DNA of 36,600 bases from Spirochaetaceae bacterium. GTDB lineage: Bacteria; Spirochaetota; Spirochaetia; DSM-27196; PWMO01. A program made the translations under genes and the position numbers. The DNA lies in the NCBI GenBank assembly GCA_007693325.1, contig REDW01000053.1, positions 1 to 36,600 on the forward strand. Reading direction: 5' to 3'. A model generated the notes under the pieces. It was not told the origin of the DNA. It ran no database searches and saw only the letters and a list, made by a program, of their open reading frames with translations. This document shows, piece after piece, positions 23,525 through 34,018 of the stretch; position 1 is the first letter of the stretch, and each line of letters begins with the position of its first letter.

Positions 23525-24886
23525 CTACGATGGCAGCAGACCGGCGGCGCGCGCCTTATGCACGGCATCGGTGCGGCTCCTGGCGCCGAGCTTGCCATAA
23601 ATGTTGTTCAGGTGCCACTTCACAGTACCGGTGCTGATGAACAGCCGGGCTGCGATTTCGTCATTGCTGAGCCCCTCGGACAGCGTCTGTAGCAGTTGGT
23701 ACTCACGGTGGCTGATGGACACACCACCGTGGGCCGCAACGGTGGCCGGCGGCACGAGGGGTGCTTCCCGGCCGGCTCCACCGCGAAGGAGACCTTCAGC
23801 CAGTTGTACGTGACGCGCCGAGCGATCAGAGAAACCGTTCTCCTCGAACCAGCGTGCGGTGAGTCGATGCAGTTCGGCCCGCCGTCCGCGCGGCAACTGA
23901 TGGCGCAGGTAGTCGCGTAGCAGCGGATGGAAGCGGTAGCGCGCGGTTCCCTCTTCAGGGCGCAGGGCTATTACGTTCAGCTGCTGCAACTGCGACAGGA
24001 AGCTGCTGATATCATCGCGGCCGGTGAGTCGGGTGTAAAGCGATTCGTTGAAAAATTCCGGCACTGCCACGGTTGCCGCCGCGTTTGTAAGCTCCGCAGG
24101 CAGGGCTGAGACCAGGCTCTCGAGCAGAAACTCGGCGATGAAGCGCGAAGTGCCGCGGAACCGCTCCAGGAATCGCAAGCGCTCTTCGGGCCGGCGCTGC
24201 TGCCATGATATAGCAAACAGCTTCAGGCAGCTCCACCAGCCGTCGGTCTTACGCAGAACACCGGCGAGCGCCACCGGCTCCAGTTCGACTCCCAGCCGGC
24301 TGAGAAGCTCGCGTGCTTCGTTGTCGCTGGCGCGCAGTTCAGCAGCCCGGAGCTCAACCAGTCGGTCTGTCTGGCGGTGCGAGTGCAGCGGTAACGGCAG
24401 GTCTTCGCGCGAGGATATGGCTACACGGCAATTCGGCGGCTGGTAGGCGAGAAACGTGCGCAGTGCGTCGAACACAATTTCATTGTGAATCGCGTGTGCA
24501 TCGTCAAACAGCAGGAGAACCGGTTCTACCAGCGATTCGATGCTGTTCAACGCTGCTATCAGCCGGACAGCGCCGTCAGATGCGGCCTCATCGTCGGCTG
24601 GCGGCAGTTGTAGTGCCGCAAGCAGATGGTCGGTCAGCCTGTGCGGGTCGTTGTCCAGTGGATCGAGCGAAATCCAGGCGGTGGCACCGTTGAAACGCCG
24701 GGCAACGCGGCACAGCAGAGTAGTCTTGCCATAGCCCGGCGGCGCCGACAGGTAGATGAGGCGGCCCGATGGGTCTTGCTGATCTGCAAGCACCCGGTCC
24801 TCAATAGCCTGCCGGGCAATACAAACCTGTGGCAGGAAGGGAGTGCGAATCTTCGATCTCAGTATCGGAACCGGTGACCGCTGCAC
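23525..24886 (-). CDS. MalT-like ATPase/LuxR transcriptional regulator without the TPR sensor
   Basis: A 453-residue regulator. Residues about 8-60 carry RSKIRTPFLP and the Walker A loop SAPPGYGKTT (47-56), typical of MalT/LAL-type STAND ATPases. PVLLLFDDAHAI is the Walker B region, and the winged-helix arm continues to about residue 350 (FHPLLRDYLRHQL). The last about 70 residues are a LuxR HTH (SHREYQLLQTLSEGLSNDEIAARLFISTGTVKWHLNNIYGKLG). Family members are about 850-900 residues; here the TPR solenoid that binds the inducer is absent, with only about 30 residues between the arm and the HTH. GTG 24886 was chosen because GAGGG lies seven bases upstream. The longer frame reads into the amylase gene. 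It follows the amylase by 10 bases and so is probably co-transcribed with it. Confidence 0.85.
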   Translation of the reverse strand: MQRSPVPILRSKIRTPFLPQVCIARQAIEDRVLADQQDPSGRLIYLSAPPGYGKTTLLCRVARRFNGATAWISLDPLDNDPHRLTDHLLAALQLPPADDEAASDGAVRLIAALNSIESLVEPVLLLFDDAHAIHNEIVFDALRTFLAYQPPNCRVAISSREDLPLPLHSHRQTDRLVELRAAELRASDNEARELLSRLGVELEPVALAGVLRKTDGWWSCLKLFAISWQQRRPEERLRFLERFRGTSRFIAEFLLESLVSALPAELTNAAATVAVPEFFNESLYTRLTGRDDISSFLSQLQQLNVIALRPEEGTARYRFHPLLRDYLRHQLPRGRRAELHRLTARWFEENGFSDRSARHVQLAEGLLRGGAGREAPLVPPATVAAHGGVSISHREYQLLQTLSEGLSNDEIAARLFISTGTVKWHLNNIYGKLGARSRTDAVHKARAAGLLPS

Positions 24887-24896
24887 GTTCTGACCC

Positions 24897-26384
24897 TCAC
24901 TGCGGAACCCAGACCGAAACCGAACCGCCCCTGCAGCTGAACTCTGCCCAGCCGTTCTCATCGGCAACCACTGGACCGTTTACATGTTCGGTCAGATCGA
25001 TGTAGCTGGTCTGTGGAGACCCCGTCTGCATCGGCTTGCTGCCGTTCTCGCTGTTACTGAGGAGTACCGCCATGCCGCCGGGATGGTCGGCTGTACCCAG
25101 GCGGGTCCAGCCAATGCAGTTGGGGTGATCGAAGTAGTCGTTCTGTTGGCCGAAGGCGAAGGTCTTGCGCGCGTAGAGAAACTTGTCGATCAGCCACTGG
25201 TGGCTGTCCATCCATATCTCGTATTCCTGTCCGTCGCTGCCGCGGTCGCGGTAGTGCGCACCATAGTAGTCGGCGGCAAAGACACACGGGTAGCCGTCGC
25301 GGCGCAACAGGATCAGCGCGTACGCCAGTGGCTTGAACCAGGCCTCCACTACCGATTCCAGTGACTGCAGCGGCTGCGAATCATGGTTGCTCACCAGCGT
25401 TACCGCCAGGGTGGGGTGCTCGCTCACCAGTGTGTGGTCAAGGATTAGCGTCAGGTCGTAATCGCTGCCGCGCCTGCCGGCATCAGCGAAGTTGTAATGC
25501 AGTGAAACGTCGAACAGCATCAGGCGCCCGTCGGTAGCATCGATGAAGTGCCGCAGCGCTTCGCTCTCACCCGACCAGTACTCACCTACGGCGAACAGGT
25601 CGCGGCCGGCGTGCTTCTGAACGTGCGCCAGCCAGTCGAGAAAAAAGCCGGACTTCACGTGCTTGACCGCGTCAAAGCGGAACCCGTCCACCCCGGTTGT
25701 GTCCATCAGCCATTCGCCCCAGTAGAACAGCTCCTGCTGTACGTCAGGGTTGCTGATATCCAGATTGCAGCCCATCAGGTAGTCGAAGTTCCCTTTTTCG
25801 AGGTCCACATTGTCGTCAAACGATTTGTCTTCAAACAGGTAGACAGCAGCAGTTGCACCGTCCAGCGCGTTGTGGTCCGCGGCGTTGAAATGCCACCAGT
25901 GCCATTGCAGCTCAGAGTATTGTGCCTTGCGTCCGGGAAAGGTGAAATGCGTCCACGCCTTGATTGTCTGGAGTTCTCCAGTTGGCTGGTTACGGTCTTC
26001 CGGATTGTACGGAGTGGCGCGGAACTCCTCTTCGTGATCTGCCCCCAGCTTATGATTGAATACGATGTCCGCGTAGACCTGTATCCCGGCGGACTGCGCA
26101 CGCGCTATCGCGTTCAGGTACTCGTCTCGCGTTCCGTACTTGGTACGCACCGACCCCTTCTGGTCAAACTCGCCGAGGTCAAACAAGTCATAGACGCCGT
26201 AGCCGGTATCGTAACCGCCGGCTGCTCCCTTGTAGGCCGGTGGCAGCCAGACGCTGGTAACGCCGGCCTCTGCCAGCGCGGCGGCGTTGTCGGCCAGCTG
26301 ATTCCACAGCGTACCGTCGGCGGCGCTGTACCAATGGAAATACTGCATCATCACGCCGTTGTGCTCGCGGCCTGAATTGGACAC
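24897..26384 (-). CDS. amyA: Cytoplasmic alpha-amylase (GH13)
   Basis: A 495-residue glycoside hydrolase that cleaves internal alpha-1,4 bonds of starch, glycogen or maltodextrin. It closely follows liquefying Bacillus amylases and E. coli AmyA: NGVMMQYFHWYSAADGTLW at the start, WLPPAYKGA, VYADIVFNHK (region I), GFRFDAVKH with nucleophile Asp238, FAVGEYW with acid Glu268, SNHDSQ with Asp335, and the C-terminal GGSVSVWVP. There is no signal peptide, so it acts inside the cell. The GTG at 26384 is chosen over ATGs further upstream because GAGGAGG is six bases before it and homologues begin here. It is followed by the MalT-like regulator. Length equals that of E. coli AmyA. Confidence 0.95.
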   Translation of the reverse strand: MSNSGREHNGVMMQYFHWYSAADGTLWNQLADNAAALAEAGVTSVWLPPAYKGAAGGYDTGYGVYDLFDLGEFDQKGSVRTKYGTRDEYLNAIARAQSAGIQVYADIVFNHKLGADHEEEFRATPYNPEDRNQPTGELQTIKAWTHFTFPGRKAQYSELQWHWWHFNAADHNALDGATAAVYLFEDKSFDDNVDLEKGNFDYLMGCNLDISNPDVQQELFYWGEWLMDTTGVDGFRFDAVKHVKSGFFLDWLAHVQKHAGRDLFAVGEYWSGESEALRHFIDATDGRLMLFDVSLHYNFADAGRRGSDYDLTLILDHTLVSEHPTLAVTLVSNHDSQPLQSLESVVEAWFKPLAYALILLRRDGYPCVFAADYYGAHYRDRGSDGQEYEIWMDSHQWLIDKFLYARKTFAFGQQNDYFDHPNCIGWTRLGTADHPGGMAVLLSNSENGSKPMQTGSPQTSYIDLTEHVNGPVVADENGWAEFSCRGGSVSVWVPQ

Positions 26385-26405
26385 CGTAGGCCTCCTCGGG
26401 TGCCT

Positions 26406-26434
26406 ATTGTAACGCGATAGCGCTCTTCTGTCGC
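26406..26434 (-). promoter_or_regulatory. Predicted amylase-operon promoter
   Basis: Minus strand: GCGACA (26429-26434), a 17-base spacer and TACAAT (26406-26411). The start codon GTG is 21 bases further on with GAGGAGG between, so this is a leadered promoter. Confidence 0.5.
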
Positions 26435-26561
26435 GTGCGCGGTTGCGGTGGGCAATTGCGGGAGCAGCATCGATACTTTCGGCGGCATCGGCTCTTGCTG
26501 TCCTGAGACACATCTGGCCGGTCTTCAAGCGCCGATTGAGGTATGTGTCCTCTGTATGGTA

Positions 26562-26596
26562 CTTGAAAAATGGAAGACTGTCTTCCATTTTTCAAG
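26562..26596. terminator. Bidirectional intrinsic terminator after isocitrate dehydrogenase
   Basis: A perfect inverted repeat of 17-base arms (26562-26578 and 26580-26596) around one T. The inner stem TGGAAGAC/GTCTTCCA is flanked by an A5 tract on one side and a T5 tract on the other, so it reads as an A-tract/stem/T-tract terminator on both strands. It starts about 38 bases after the isocitrate dehydrogenase stop on the minus strand. An operator is the alternative reading. Confidence 0.65.
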
Positions 26597-26634
26597 CGGG
26601 ATGCGTAGACGTTTGACGGGATCACCGCACGATA

Positions 26635-28872
26635 CTACACGGTGGTTCCATCTGAGAACCTCGCCAGAATCGAGTTGAGCGTTGTACTCGCGCGCATGAC
26701 CGCCTCGGCTTTGCGTTGGTCGGGATGGTAGTAGCCGCCGAGATCCACCGGAGCTCCCTGCGCGTCGCTAAGCTCCTGCAGAATCTGCGTGCCGGCATTC
26801 TCAAGCGACTGAGCCAGCGCGCCAAAGCGCTGTTGCAGCTCGGGCCGTCCTTCGGCATCGGCCATTGCTTGGCTCCAGTACAGCGCCAGATAGAAATGGC
26901 TGCCGCGGTTGTCGAGTTCTCCGACCTTGCGCGACGGAGACTTTCCGTTCTTGAGCAACTCGGCGGTTGCGTGGTCGAGGGTTTCGGCCAGCAGCTGCGC
27001 ACCCGGGTTGTTAAAGGTGCGGGCCAGGTGCTCAAGCGATACCGCCAGCGCCAGGAACTCGCCGAGCGAGTCCCAACGCAGGTGCCCTTCCTTCAGCAGT
27101 TGCTGCACGTGCTTGGGAGCCGATCCGCCGGCGCCGGTCTCAAACAGACCACCGCCGTTGATCAGCGGAACGATCGAGAGCATCTTGGCGCTGGTTCCGA
27201 GCTCCAGAATGGGGAAAAGATCGGTCAGATAGTCGCGCAGCACGTTCCCGGTTACCGAGATGGTGTCTTCACCGCGGCGTGCGCGCTCTACGCAGAATCG
27301 GGTTGCAGCGGCCGGTTCCATGATCCGGATATCCAGTCCGCTGGTGTCGTGCTGGAGCAGATAGGACTGCACCTTCTGGATCAACTCTGCATCGTGGGCG
27401 CGGTTCTCATCGAGCCAGAACACCGCCGGCGCCGCGGTGATTCGGGCGCGCTCTACCGCCAGGCGCACCCAGTCGCGTATCGCACTATCCTTCACCTGGC
27501 ACATGCGAAAGATGTCCCCACGCTCGACACGCTGCTCGAGCAGCAGGTTCCTGTCCTGGTCCAGCACTTCCACCCGTCCGGCTGCCTCAATCTCAAAAGT
27601 CTTGTCGTGCGAGCCGTACTCTTCGGCCTTGTGCGCCATGAGCCCCACATTCGAAACGCTACCCATGGTTCGCGGGTCAAACGCGCCATGGGCCTTGCAG
27701 TCATCGATAACCGTCTGGTAGACCCCGGCGTAGCAGCGGTCGGGGATCAGAAACTTTGTATCGGCAGGTTTGCCGTCCGGGCCCCATGTCTGGCCGGAGC
27801 TGCGAATAGCCGCCGGCATGGTGGCGTCGATGATGAAGTCGCTGGGTACGTGGAAATTCGTTATGCCGCGATCGGAATCCACCATCGATACCGCGGGTCC
27901 GTTGTCAAGGCACGCCTGAATATCGGCCTCGATCGCGGACTGTTCAGACTGCGGCAGTGCAGCTATGCGCGAGTAAAGATCTGCGAGACCGTTGTTGGGG
28001 CTCACATTCAGACGCGCGAACGTGTCGGCGTGCTTCTCAAAGACCGGATTAAAGAAGACCGACACCACGTGGCCGAAGATGATAGGGTCAGAGACTTTCA
28101 TCATGGTGGCCTTCAGGTGTACCGAAAACAGCACTCCTTGTTGCCGGGCAGACTCTATCTCGCGCGCAACAAACGCGCGCAGCTCTTTGCACCGCATCAC
28201 TGCAGCGTCGATTACTTCACCCTCGTCGACGCTCACCGAATCGTGCAGTACGTTCGGTTGTCCGTTGTCCGGCACAAACCGGATAACAGCGCTACCGCCG
28301 GCGCCTACCGTGGTAGAGCGTTCACTGCCAAAGTAATCGCCTTCGCTCATGCTGGCCACATGCGAGCGAGAGGTGGAGCTCCACTCGCCCATTGTGTGCG
28401 GATACATCCGGGCGTACTCTTTGACCGCCCGAGCAGCGCGCCGGTCGGAATTCCCCTCGCGCAGCACCGGATTGACGGCACTTCCCTTGACGCGGTCGTA
28501 GCGGCGTCGGATATCGTGCTCCTCATCGGTCCGGGGTGACTCAGGATAATCGGGGAGATCGTAGCCCTGCTGCTGCAGTTCTGCAACCGCTGCGCGCAGC
28601 TGCGGTAACGAGGCGCTGATGTTGGGTAGCTTGATGATATTGGCGTCGGCACGCTGTACCAGCTCACCCAGTTCCGCGAGATCATCGCTGACCCGTTGTT
28701 CGGCGCTGAGCCGCTGCGGGAAGAGCGCGAGAATACGAGCGGCCAGTGAGATATCGCGGGTCTCCACGCTGACGTTGACCGCATCGACAAAGGTCTTGAT
28801 TATGGGCAACAGCGAATAGGTTGCCAGGGCCGGTGCTTCGTCGGTTTGTGTGTACATGATTGCTTGCTTCAT
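26635..28872 (-). CDS. icd: Monomeric NADP-dependent isocitrate dehydrogenase
   Basis: A 745-residue monomeric-type (IDH-II) enzyme that converts isocitrate to 2-oxoglutarate and CO2 with NADP. The sequence matches the family end to end: [22 protein letters not shown] at the N-terminus, [15 protein letters not shown], the isocitrate/metal-binding parts [16 protein letters not shown] and [39 protein letters not shown], and NADP-binding segments in the C-terminal half. Family length is about 740. The ATG at 28872 fits the alignment of the N-terminus and the promoter; an ATG at 28857 is the alternative. No Shine-Dalgarno sequence is present at either. It is unrelated to the common homodimeric Icd. 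A terminator follows. Confidence 0.95.
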   Translation of the reverse strand: MKQAIMYTQTDEAPALATYSLLPIIKTFVDAVNVSVETRDISLAARILALFPQRLSAEQRVSDDLAELGELVQRADANIIKLPNISASLPQLRAAVAELQQQGYDLPDYPESPRTDEEHDIRRRYDRVKGSAVNPVLREGNSDRRAARAVKEYARMYPHTMGEWSSTSRSHVASMSEGDYFGSERSTTVGAGGSAVIRFVPDNGQPNVLHDSVSVDEGEVIDAAVMRCKELRAFVAREIESARQQGVLFSVHLKATMMKVSDPIIFGHVVSVFFNPVFEKHADTFARLNVSPNNGLADLYSRIAALPQSEQSAIEADIQACLDNGPAVSMVDSDRGITNFHVPSDFIIDATMPAAIRSSGQTWGPDGKPADTKFLIPDRCYAGVYQTVIDDCKAHGAFDPRTMGSVSNVGLMAHKAEEYGSHDKTFEIEAAGRVEVLDQDRNLLLEQRVERGDIFRMCQVKDSAIRDWVRLAVERARITAAPAVFWLDENRAHDAELIQKVQSYLLQHDTSGLDIRIMEPAAATRFCVERARRGEDTISVTGNVLRDYLTDLFPILELGTSAKMLSIVPLINGGGLFETGAGGSAPKHVQQLLKEGHLRWDSLGEFLALAVSLEHLARTFNNPGAQLLAETLDHATAELLKNGKSPSRKVGELDNRGSHFYLALYWSQAMADAEGRPELQQRFGALAQSLENAGTQILQELSDAQGAPVDLGGYYHPDQRKAEAVMRASTTLNSILARFSDGTTV

Positions 28873-28880
28873 AGATGTGA

Positions 28881-28909
28881 AAGATACCAGAAAAACGCGA
28901 CTATGTTTA
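28881..28909 (-). promoter_or_regulatory. Predicted promoter for isocitrate dehydrogenase, near-leaderless
   Basis: Minus strand: TAAACA (28904-28909), a 17-base spacer and TATCTT (28881-28886). Eight bases lie between the box and the ATG at 28872, and there is no Shine-Dalgarno sequence. Confidence 0.5.
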
Positions 28910-28948
28910 TCGCTTATTCGACTTCGGGCGCCAAGCCTCTCTATCAGC

Positions 28949-31900
28949 TCAGAACTGGATCCGCCCCTCGATACCGGCCTGGATACCGAGGATAAACATA
29001 CGCTGCTCGGCGCCGTCGAGTTCAAACGGTTTCCAGCCCAGGCCCATGTCGAAATAGGCGCGCACCGAGCCCTGTTCGGGAAACTCAATGCCGCTTTCAT
29101 GGCCAATTACGATGGTGAGCTCATTACGCCACTGCTCTTCTTCGAAGTGCAGCAGGCCCAGGGTCAGGCGTTCGATGTGCTGATAGTAGGCGCCGCGCTC
29201 AACAGCCGGCTGCAGCGCGGAGATGCCGAAGATTGACTGCGGGTCGGTGCGCCAGCGATAGCTTACAATGGAGTCCACTTCAATCTGGGTGTCTTGCGGT
29301 GCGCTGATGCCCGCCACGTGCTCGACTGCCAGGCTGCGGTTGCGGCGGCCGAAGAACGCACTTTCGGAGATCAGCTGCGCATCGATCTGGTAGGTCTGTG
29401 CCGGTTCGCGGTACTGCAGGCGGAAGTCCAGCGTATTGCGGAACTCGTCGCTCTGGTAGAACGCGAAGGTCTGATAGGCGCCGAGGCTGCCGAACAGGTT
29501 GACCGCTGCGGCGCTGATTTCAAGCTGGTAGGTGCGCGTGTCGGTAATGGCGTCGGCGTTGCGCACCAGGCTGCGGCGCAGCGCGGTACGCACGCGGTGC
29601 GGCAGGAACAGATCGCGGATGTTTGAGCCAAAGTTGCGCCCGTAGCTGAGACTGGCTTCGGGATCGTAGCGTGCGCTGGACAACCCGGCGCTATCGTCGA
29701 TGAACAGCAGTTCCTCGCGCGGTGCCAGCAACTCGTAGAAGGGCGCTGAGGCAAAGATGTAGCGCTGTTCGGCGGTTTGCTGCCAGTAGTGCTTGATGTC
29801 CTCGCGGTAGGAGCCATGATCCGGTGCGTCGGTAGTGAATGCAAAGGCGCGGTTGTAGCCGGGGGTCAGGGTCCACGTGTCGATGCCCGGACCGCCGAAC
29901 TGCAGCGGGAAGGCCAGCTCCAGATTACCGCGGTTGCGCTGCGTGCCTCGGGTCACGCTCTGATTTTCGATGTCCCAGTTGGGCGAGACACGCGCGTTGA
30001 ACGTGCCGTGGTCGAAACGCAGCGTGCTCAGCGAAACGGTGCGCCGCTCTATTCCCGAGCCCTGCTGGTACGGCAGCAACAGCGAGTAGCCGTCAAACCA
30101 GGAGCTGAAGTAGTCATCGCCGTCGGAGAGCACGTAGCTTCCCGCGGAGTGAATCAGCGAAAACTGCGTCTCAAACGACGTTGCGCGGTCCCAGCTGGAC
30201 TCCAGCCGCACGCGCCAGGTCTGGTTGATATTCTGGTTGCGCAGGCGCGCGAAGGCGTCAAATCGCAGCGCCCCAAGCTCATCTTCTGCCAGCAGCAGGG
30301 CATTGGAGCGATACAGCGAAGGCACCGCGGTGCGGTAGCTGCGGCGGTAGCTTTCCATCACCACCACCGGGGAGGTTGCTGCCGGGAAGCGCAGCGAGTG
30401 GCCGCCGCTATAGGTGACGGTCTCCTCGGAAACTGCCATCGAGTAGTCGGTCTCCACCCGTGTAGCGCCAACCGTTGCCCTGAGCGCCGATGCAGAGGCA
30501 AACAGCCCGGCCGATGCACCAAACTGGCTTTCGGTCTGGAATCCCTGGCTGCGTACACTCATGTCGTGGTCGATGTCCAGATCGCGCACGATGTCGGTCC
30601 CGCGCACCGACCACACCGTACCGGGAACCTGCCACGCCAGCGCCAGCCGCGAGGTGCCTTCCAGCGAAATCCGGCTGTCGGCCCAGTGAATCTCATCGAT
30701 GTAGATGGTGCCTCTGTCGGCGTTCTCAACGGTGATTTCCAGGCGAGTCAGATCGTTGCCGGCGCGCGGCGCGTCGACCGACAGCGGCCACTCACCGCCG
30801 TCGGGTCCGTCGAGGCGAATGGTGCGCGCCGGGATATCGAGCTCTACGCGGCGCCAGCGCTGCAGTTCCGGGTCGCTGTTGGGGTCTGGAAGCAGGATGC
30901 TGCCTTCCAGCCCGCGGCCGCCGGGACCGGCCTGGTCGGTCAGGCGCACGGTCAGCTTGGGATCCTCTCCGTTTGTCGCTTCGAGTTCCTGCAGGCGCAG
31001 GTAGAACACCAGCTTGTCGTACTGGCGGAAGGGGACCGGGGTCACGTAGTCTGCAATTGTCCAGCGGGGCGGATCGAGCGCGGGATCACCCCAGCGGATC
31101 TGCAACACGCGCTGATTGTCGCGCGTCTCGGGGTGGAAGACGTCACGCACTTCGGAATACTCATCCACCAGGCGTCTGACCCCCGAGGGAGGGCGATCGA
31201 ATACCTCACGCACCACGATGTCCGGCGGGATGTCGGGGTCCGGAGGCGGATCGGTAGAGTCACGGTTGTCGACCGCGAAGCGCGTCCCCTGCAGCCGAAA
31301 CTCACCGAAGAGCAGCCGGCCGGCGACCTCCTCGCCGTTGGTGTTCAGAACCACGATGCGGATAGCACGCGCTTCGGCCAGCCGGCGGCGGTCCTCGCTG
31401 CTGAAGCGGATCTCTGCGCTGCGCCACCGGTCGAGGGGCAGATCGTTGTTGCCGATTCCATCAGTATAGCTGCCGAGCCTCTCGCTGGTGAACACCAGCC
31501 GCGCTACTTCACGGTCCAGTACGTCGTTGCCGGTTCCGTCCTCGCTCAATACCAGCGAGCGCCCGGGCGCTACGGTTCCGGCGCGCAGCACGCCGTAGCC
31601 GGGGTGGCTGAACGGAAAACTCGGCACCAGCGGACTGGAACCCTGGTCCAGATTGCCGTCACCGTCGAGGTCTTCGTCCACCGCGCCGAGCTGCAGGTAG
31701 ACGTCGATGTCGCCGTCGGCAAGATCGAGCGCGCGCCAGCGAAAGGTCAGCCCGGTAGCGCTCGAGAAATCGCGCCGGCCGCCGGGCACACGCAGCTGCG
31801 CGCCGACCCATTCATCGGCGGCGTCCATCTCAAAGTCCAGCACCATGATGTTGCCGTCTACGCCGTCCTGCTCGGCGCGCGCCGGGTAGGGGCCGATGCG

Positions 31901-33901
31901 CGAACCATCGGCGTAGGGGTAGATCTTTGAGGAGGGCAGGCTGGCGTTGTAGTTCTGCAGGCTGCCGCCGCCAAAGGTCTCTTCGCTGTAGTAGTCCTTG
32001 TAGAGCAGCCGGCCGCGGTTTGCCTGCGTGAGCCCGCCGAGGCCGGGGTAATCACCGTCGGGCGCGCTGGCCGGGAACATCGCGAAGTCGGCGGCCGGGA
32101 TCCGGATCTCGCGGTCTTCCATCCCCAGCAGCCGCAACACGCCGGTGGTGTCGGGATTGGCGATCTGTACCGCACCGTCGATGAAACCCTGGAAGAACTC
32201 GTAATCCCAGCCCAGTCTGCTGCTGAAGGTTATGGTGCCGGGGTGGTCGTTGGGTGTGATCGAGTAGGTATTGGACAGGATGTTCCAGCGGATACCGAAG
32301 GCAATTTTGAGCTCCAGCGCGTCGCTCAGGGTGATGGTATTGCCGCTGGCAAACAGCAGGTCGCCGCCGGAGGCATCCGCCAGGTAGCTGCGGTAGCTGA
32401 CCTCGATTACGTCGTTGGGCGCCACCGGGAAGCTGGTTTCCAGCGCGCCGGTAGAGTAGTTGACACTGAAGCTGTTGTCCGGCCGTCCGTTGCGCAGCAC
32501 GGTTACTGATCCGGGGATAGCCCCCGGACCGATAGACAGTGTGCTCACCGGGCGCAGGGCGCGCGTCAGAATCTGGAACTCGGTATAGCCGGGCGCCTGG
32601 CTGCGGTTGGGACCGTAGAGCCGCGGGTAGGTCTGCTGCGGGCCAACGGCAAACGGGTAGCGGTTGACCGGGGCGCGCAGATCGGCGCCGGCATCGCCCA
32701 CGACCAGCTCGCCGCGCTCATCTGAAAGCGTGATTGCCAGGCCGTTGATATCGCGCTCGCGAAAGCTCTCACGCTGGATAAACGCCTTCTCGACCTCGCC
32801 GTCGCGGCCCAGATTGAAGCCCGATACATCGTAGCGGTTCTGCAGCTCAAACGGCGAGAACTGCCCCGGCTGGTAGAGCAGCAGAGCGGACGTACCGTTT
32901 ATGCTGACCTCCAGGTCGGACAGATTAAGGCCGTAATAGTCGATGTCGTCAAACTGAAAGCTGACCCGGTCGGTGGTGTTCAACAGGAACTCTTCCGCCG
33001 GCCGGTTGATCTCGCCGATCAGGGCATCCTGCCCTAGCCCGGCATCGCCAACGGATTCCGCGCCTACCTGGTAATACACCAGCACTCGCCCCGCTGCCGC
33101 ATGCCTCAGAAAAACGTAGCCTTCGCTCACCGAGTAGGCGGCCTCGTCGTCCAGGTTGGCACGCTTGTAGAGGCGGCCGTCATCGCCCTGAAAACTGCCG
33201 TCGGCGGACTCGATATAGACCTGGAGGTTCTCGACACCGCCGTCGGGCAGGATGAAAAAGCGCCCGCGGACGTAGTTGGCCGGTTCGATGCGGCGCTCGT
33301 CGAGCTGATTCATGCCGAAGAAGATCTGCCGCTCGGTGGCCGACGGCTCGTAGCGCAGCAGCAGTTCGTGGCGGCTGTGCTGGGTCATGAACTCGGCCGA
33401 AGCGCCCGGAGAGTTCTCCAGCGCCTGGTCAAACGACAGATAGGGGTAGGGCGAGATCGACAGCCCGGCGTTACCCACCTTGACCGACTGCACAAACTCG
33501 TCCTCCTGCCCCTGATAGCCGAGCAGTATCGAGTTGAGCTCGAAGTCGTCGATGAAGGTGGTCTCGAAGTAGAAGCGCTCATAGAGCCACAGCGAGATTG
33601 TCAGGTCAACGATGTTGTAGTAGGGGCGCTGCTGCATGCCCGGGAAGAGGTAGGGGAAGGTTACGCGGCGGCCGTCGGGAGGGATCGCCGGGTGAAACGC
33701 CCAGCCGAGTGTGCCGCCGAGGCCGGTGCGCCACGAGCCGTCGATGAACAGATCGACATCGGCGTCTCCCAACTCAGCCGAGAACAGCGCCGAGGGTGCG
33801 TCGGGCTCCAGCAGGGCCTCAACATCCACTTCCGCGGGCAGCGTGAAGACCGGTATTGCGAGTAAAGCGGCGCTGAACAGTACGGCCAGGGGTAAGCGCA
33901 T
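28949..33901 (-). CDS. Giant outer-membrane beta-barrel protein, SprA-like
   Basis: A 1650-residue exported protein. The signal peptide is [23 protein letters not shown]. The N-terminal half has many amphipathic strands and segments such as [10 protein letters not shown] and [15 protein letters not shown] ... [12 protein letters not shown]. Around residues 684-880 is a jelly-roll-like module, [20 protein letters not shown] with a Ca-site-like [11 protein letters not shown] near residue 744, closing with [12 protein letters not shown] and [14 protein letters not shown]. After a Pro/Asp linker (about 882-900) comes a second such module (to about 1090), then roughly 560 residues of alternating strands ending in Phe, as for BAM substrates. 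The order resembles SprA, the type IX secretion translocon of Bacteroidota (about 2400 residues). Homology is by pattern only. No Shine-Dalgarno sequence is visible. Confidence 0.8.
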   Translation of the reverse strand: MRLPLAVLFSAALLAIPVFTLPAEVDVEALLEPDAPSALFSAELGDADVDLFIDGSWRTGLGGTLGWAFHPAIPPDGRRVTFPYLFPGMQQRPYYNIVDLTISLWLYERFYFETTFIDDFELNSILLGYQGQEDEFVQSVKVGNAGLSISPYPYLSFDQALENSPGASAEFMTQHSRHELLLRYEPSATERQIFFGMNQLDERRIEPANYVRGRFFILPDGGVENLQVYIESADGSFQGDDGRLYKRANLDDEAAYSVSEGYVFLRHAAAGRVLVYYQVGAESVGDAGLGQDALIGEINRPAEEFLLNTTDRVSFQFDDIDYYGLNLSDLEVSINGTSALLLYQPGQFSPFELQNRYDVSGFNLGRDGEVEKAFIQRESFRERDINGLAITLSDERGELVVGDAGADLRAPVNRYPFAVGPQQTYPRLYGPNRSQAPGYTEFQILTRALRPVSTLSIGPGAIPGSVTVLRNGRPDNSFSVNYSTGALETSFPVAPNDVIEVSYRSYLADASGGDLLFASGNTITLSDALELKIAFGIRWNILSNTYSITPNDHPGTITFSSRLGWDYEFFQGFIDGAVQIANPDTTGVLRLLGMEDREIRIPAADFAMFPASAPDGDYPGLGGLTQANRGRLLYKDYYSEETFGGGSLQNYNASLPSSKIYPYADGSRIGPYPARAEQDGVDGNIMVLDFEMDAADEWVGAQLRVPGGRRDFSSATGLTFRWRALDLADGDIDVYLQLGAVDEDLDGDGNLDQGSSPLVPSFPFSHPGYGVLRAGTVAPGRSLVLSEDGTGNDVLDREVARLVFTSERLGSYTDGIGNNDLPLDRWRSAEIRFSSEDRRRLAEARAIRIVVLNTNGEEVAGRLLFGEFRLQGTRFAVDNRDSTDPPPDPDIPPDIVVREVFDRPPSGVRRLVDEYSEVRDVFHPETRDNQRVLQIRWGDPALDPPRWTIADYVTPVPFRQYDKLVFYLRLQELEATNGEDPKLTVRLTDQAGPGGRGLEGSILLPDPNSDPELQRWRRVELDIPARTIRLDGPDGGEWPLSVDAPRAGNDLTRLEITVENADRGTIYIDEIHWADSRISLEGTSRLALAWQVPGTVWSVRGTDIVRDLDIDHDMSVRSQGFQTESQFGASAGLFASASALRATVGATRVETDYSMAVSEETVTYSGGHSLRFPAATSPVVVMESYRRSYRTAVPSLYRSNALLLAEDELGALRFDAFARLRNQNINQTWRVRLESSWDRATSFETQFSLIHSAGSYVLSDGDDYFSSWFDGYSLLLPYQQGSGIERRTVSLSTLRFDHGTFNARVSPNWDIENQSVTRGTQRNRGNLELAFPLQFGGPGIDTWTLTPGYNRAFAFTTDAPDHGSYREDIKHYWQQTAEQRYIFASAPFYELLAPREELLFIDDSAGLSSARYDPEASLSYGRNFGSNIRDLFLPHRVRTALRRSLVRNADAITDTRTYQLEISAAAVNLFGSLGAYQTFAFYQSDEFRNTLDFRLQYREPAQTYQIDAQLISESAFFGRRNRSLAVEHVAGISAPQDTQIEVDSIVSYRWRTDPQSIFGISALQPAVERGAYYQHIERLTLGLLHFEEEQWRNELTIVIGHESGIEFPEQGSVRAYFDMGLGWKPFELDGAEQRMFILGIQAGIEGRIQF

Positions 33902-33910
33902 CGATGGGCC

Positions 33911-33939
33911 ATTATTCGCCGAAACAGACGTTATGTAAA
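33911..33939 (-). promoter_or_regulatory. Predicted promoter for the SprA-like gene, near-leaderless
   Basis: Minus strand: TTTACA (33934-33939, five of six consensus), a 17-base spacer and AATAAT (33911-33916, five of six). Nine bases separate the box from the ATG at 33901, so a leader of only two or three bases is expected. Confidence 0.6.
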
Positions 33940-34018
33940 CGTCGCGGGGTTCCGAAAATTGGAGAGAATGAGTACGGGAGTGAGCCTTTGCATCCTGTCT
34001 GCACCTCTACGTATGCAG

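Noticed and set aside
26385..26588. A longer N-terminus for alpha-amylase
   Set aside because: It would translate part of the palindrome and the promoter. The GTG at 26384 has a strong ribosome-binding site and matches homologues.
26716..28539. A 607-codon open frame antisense to isocitrate dehydrogenase
   Set aside because: It is the shadow of a full-length, well-conserved enzyme gene. There is no motif or ribosome-binding site.
29777..31930. A 717-codon open frame antisense to the SprA-like gene
   Set aside because: It lies wholly inside a gene with a signal peptide, recognisable modules and strand pattern. High GC and codon bias leave long stop-free antisense frames. Its translation is low-complexity (Arg, Ala, Gly, Val) with no domain.
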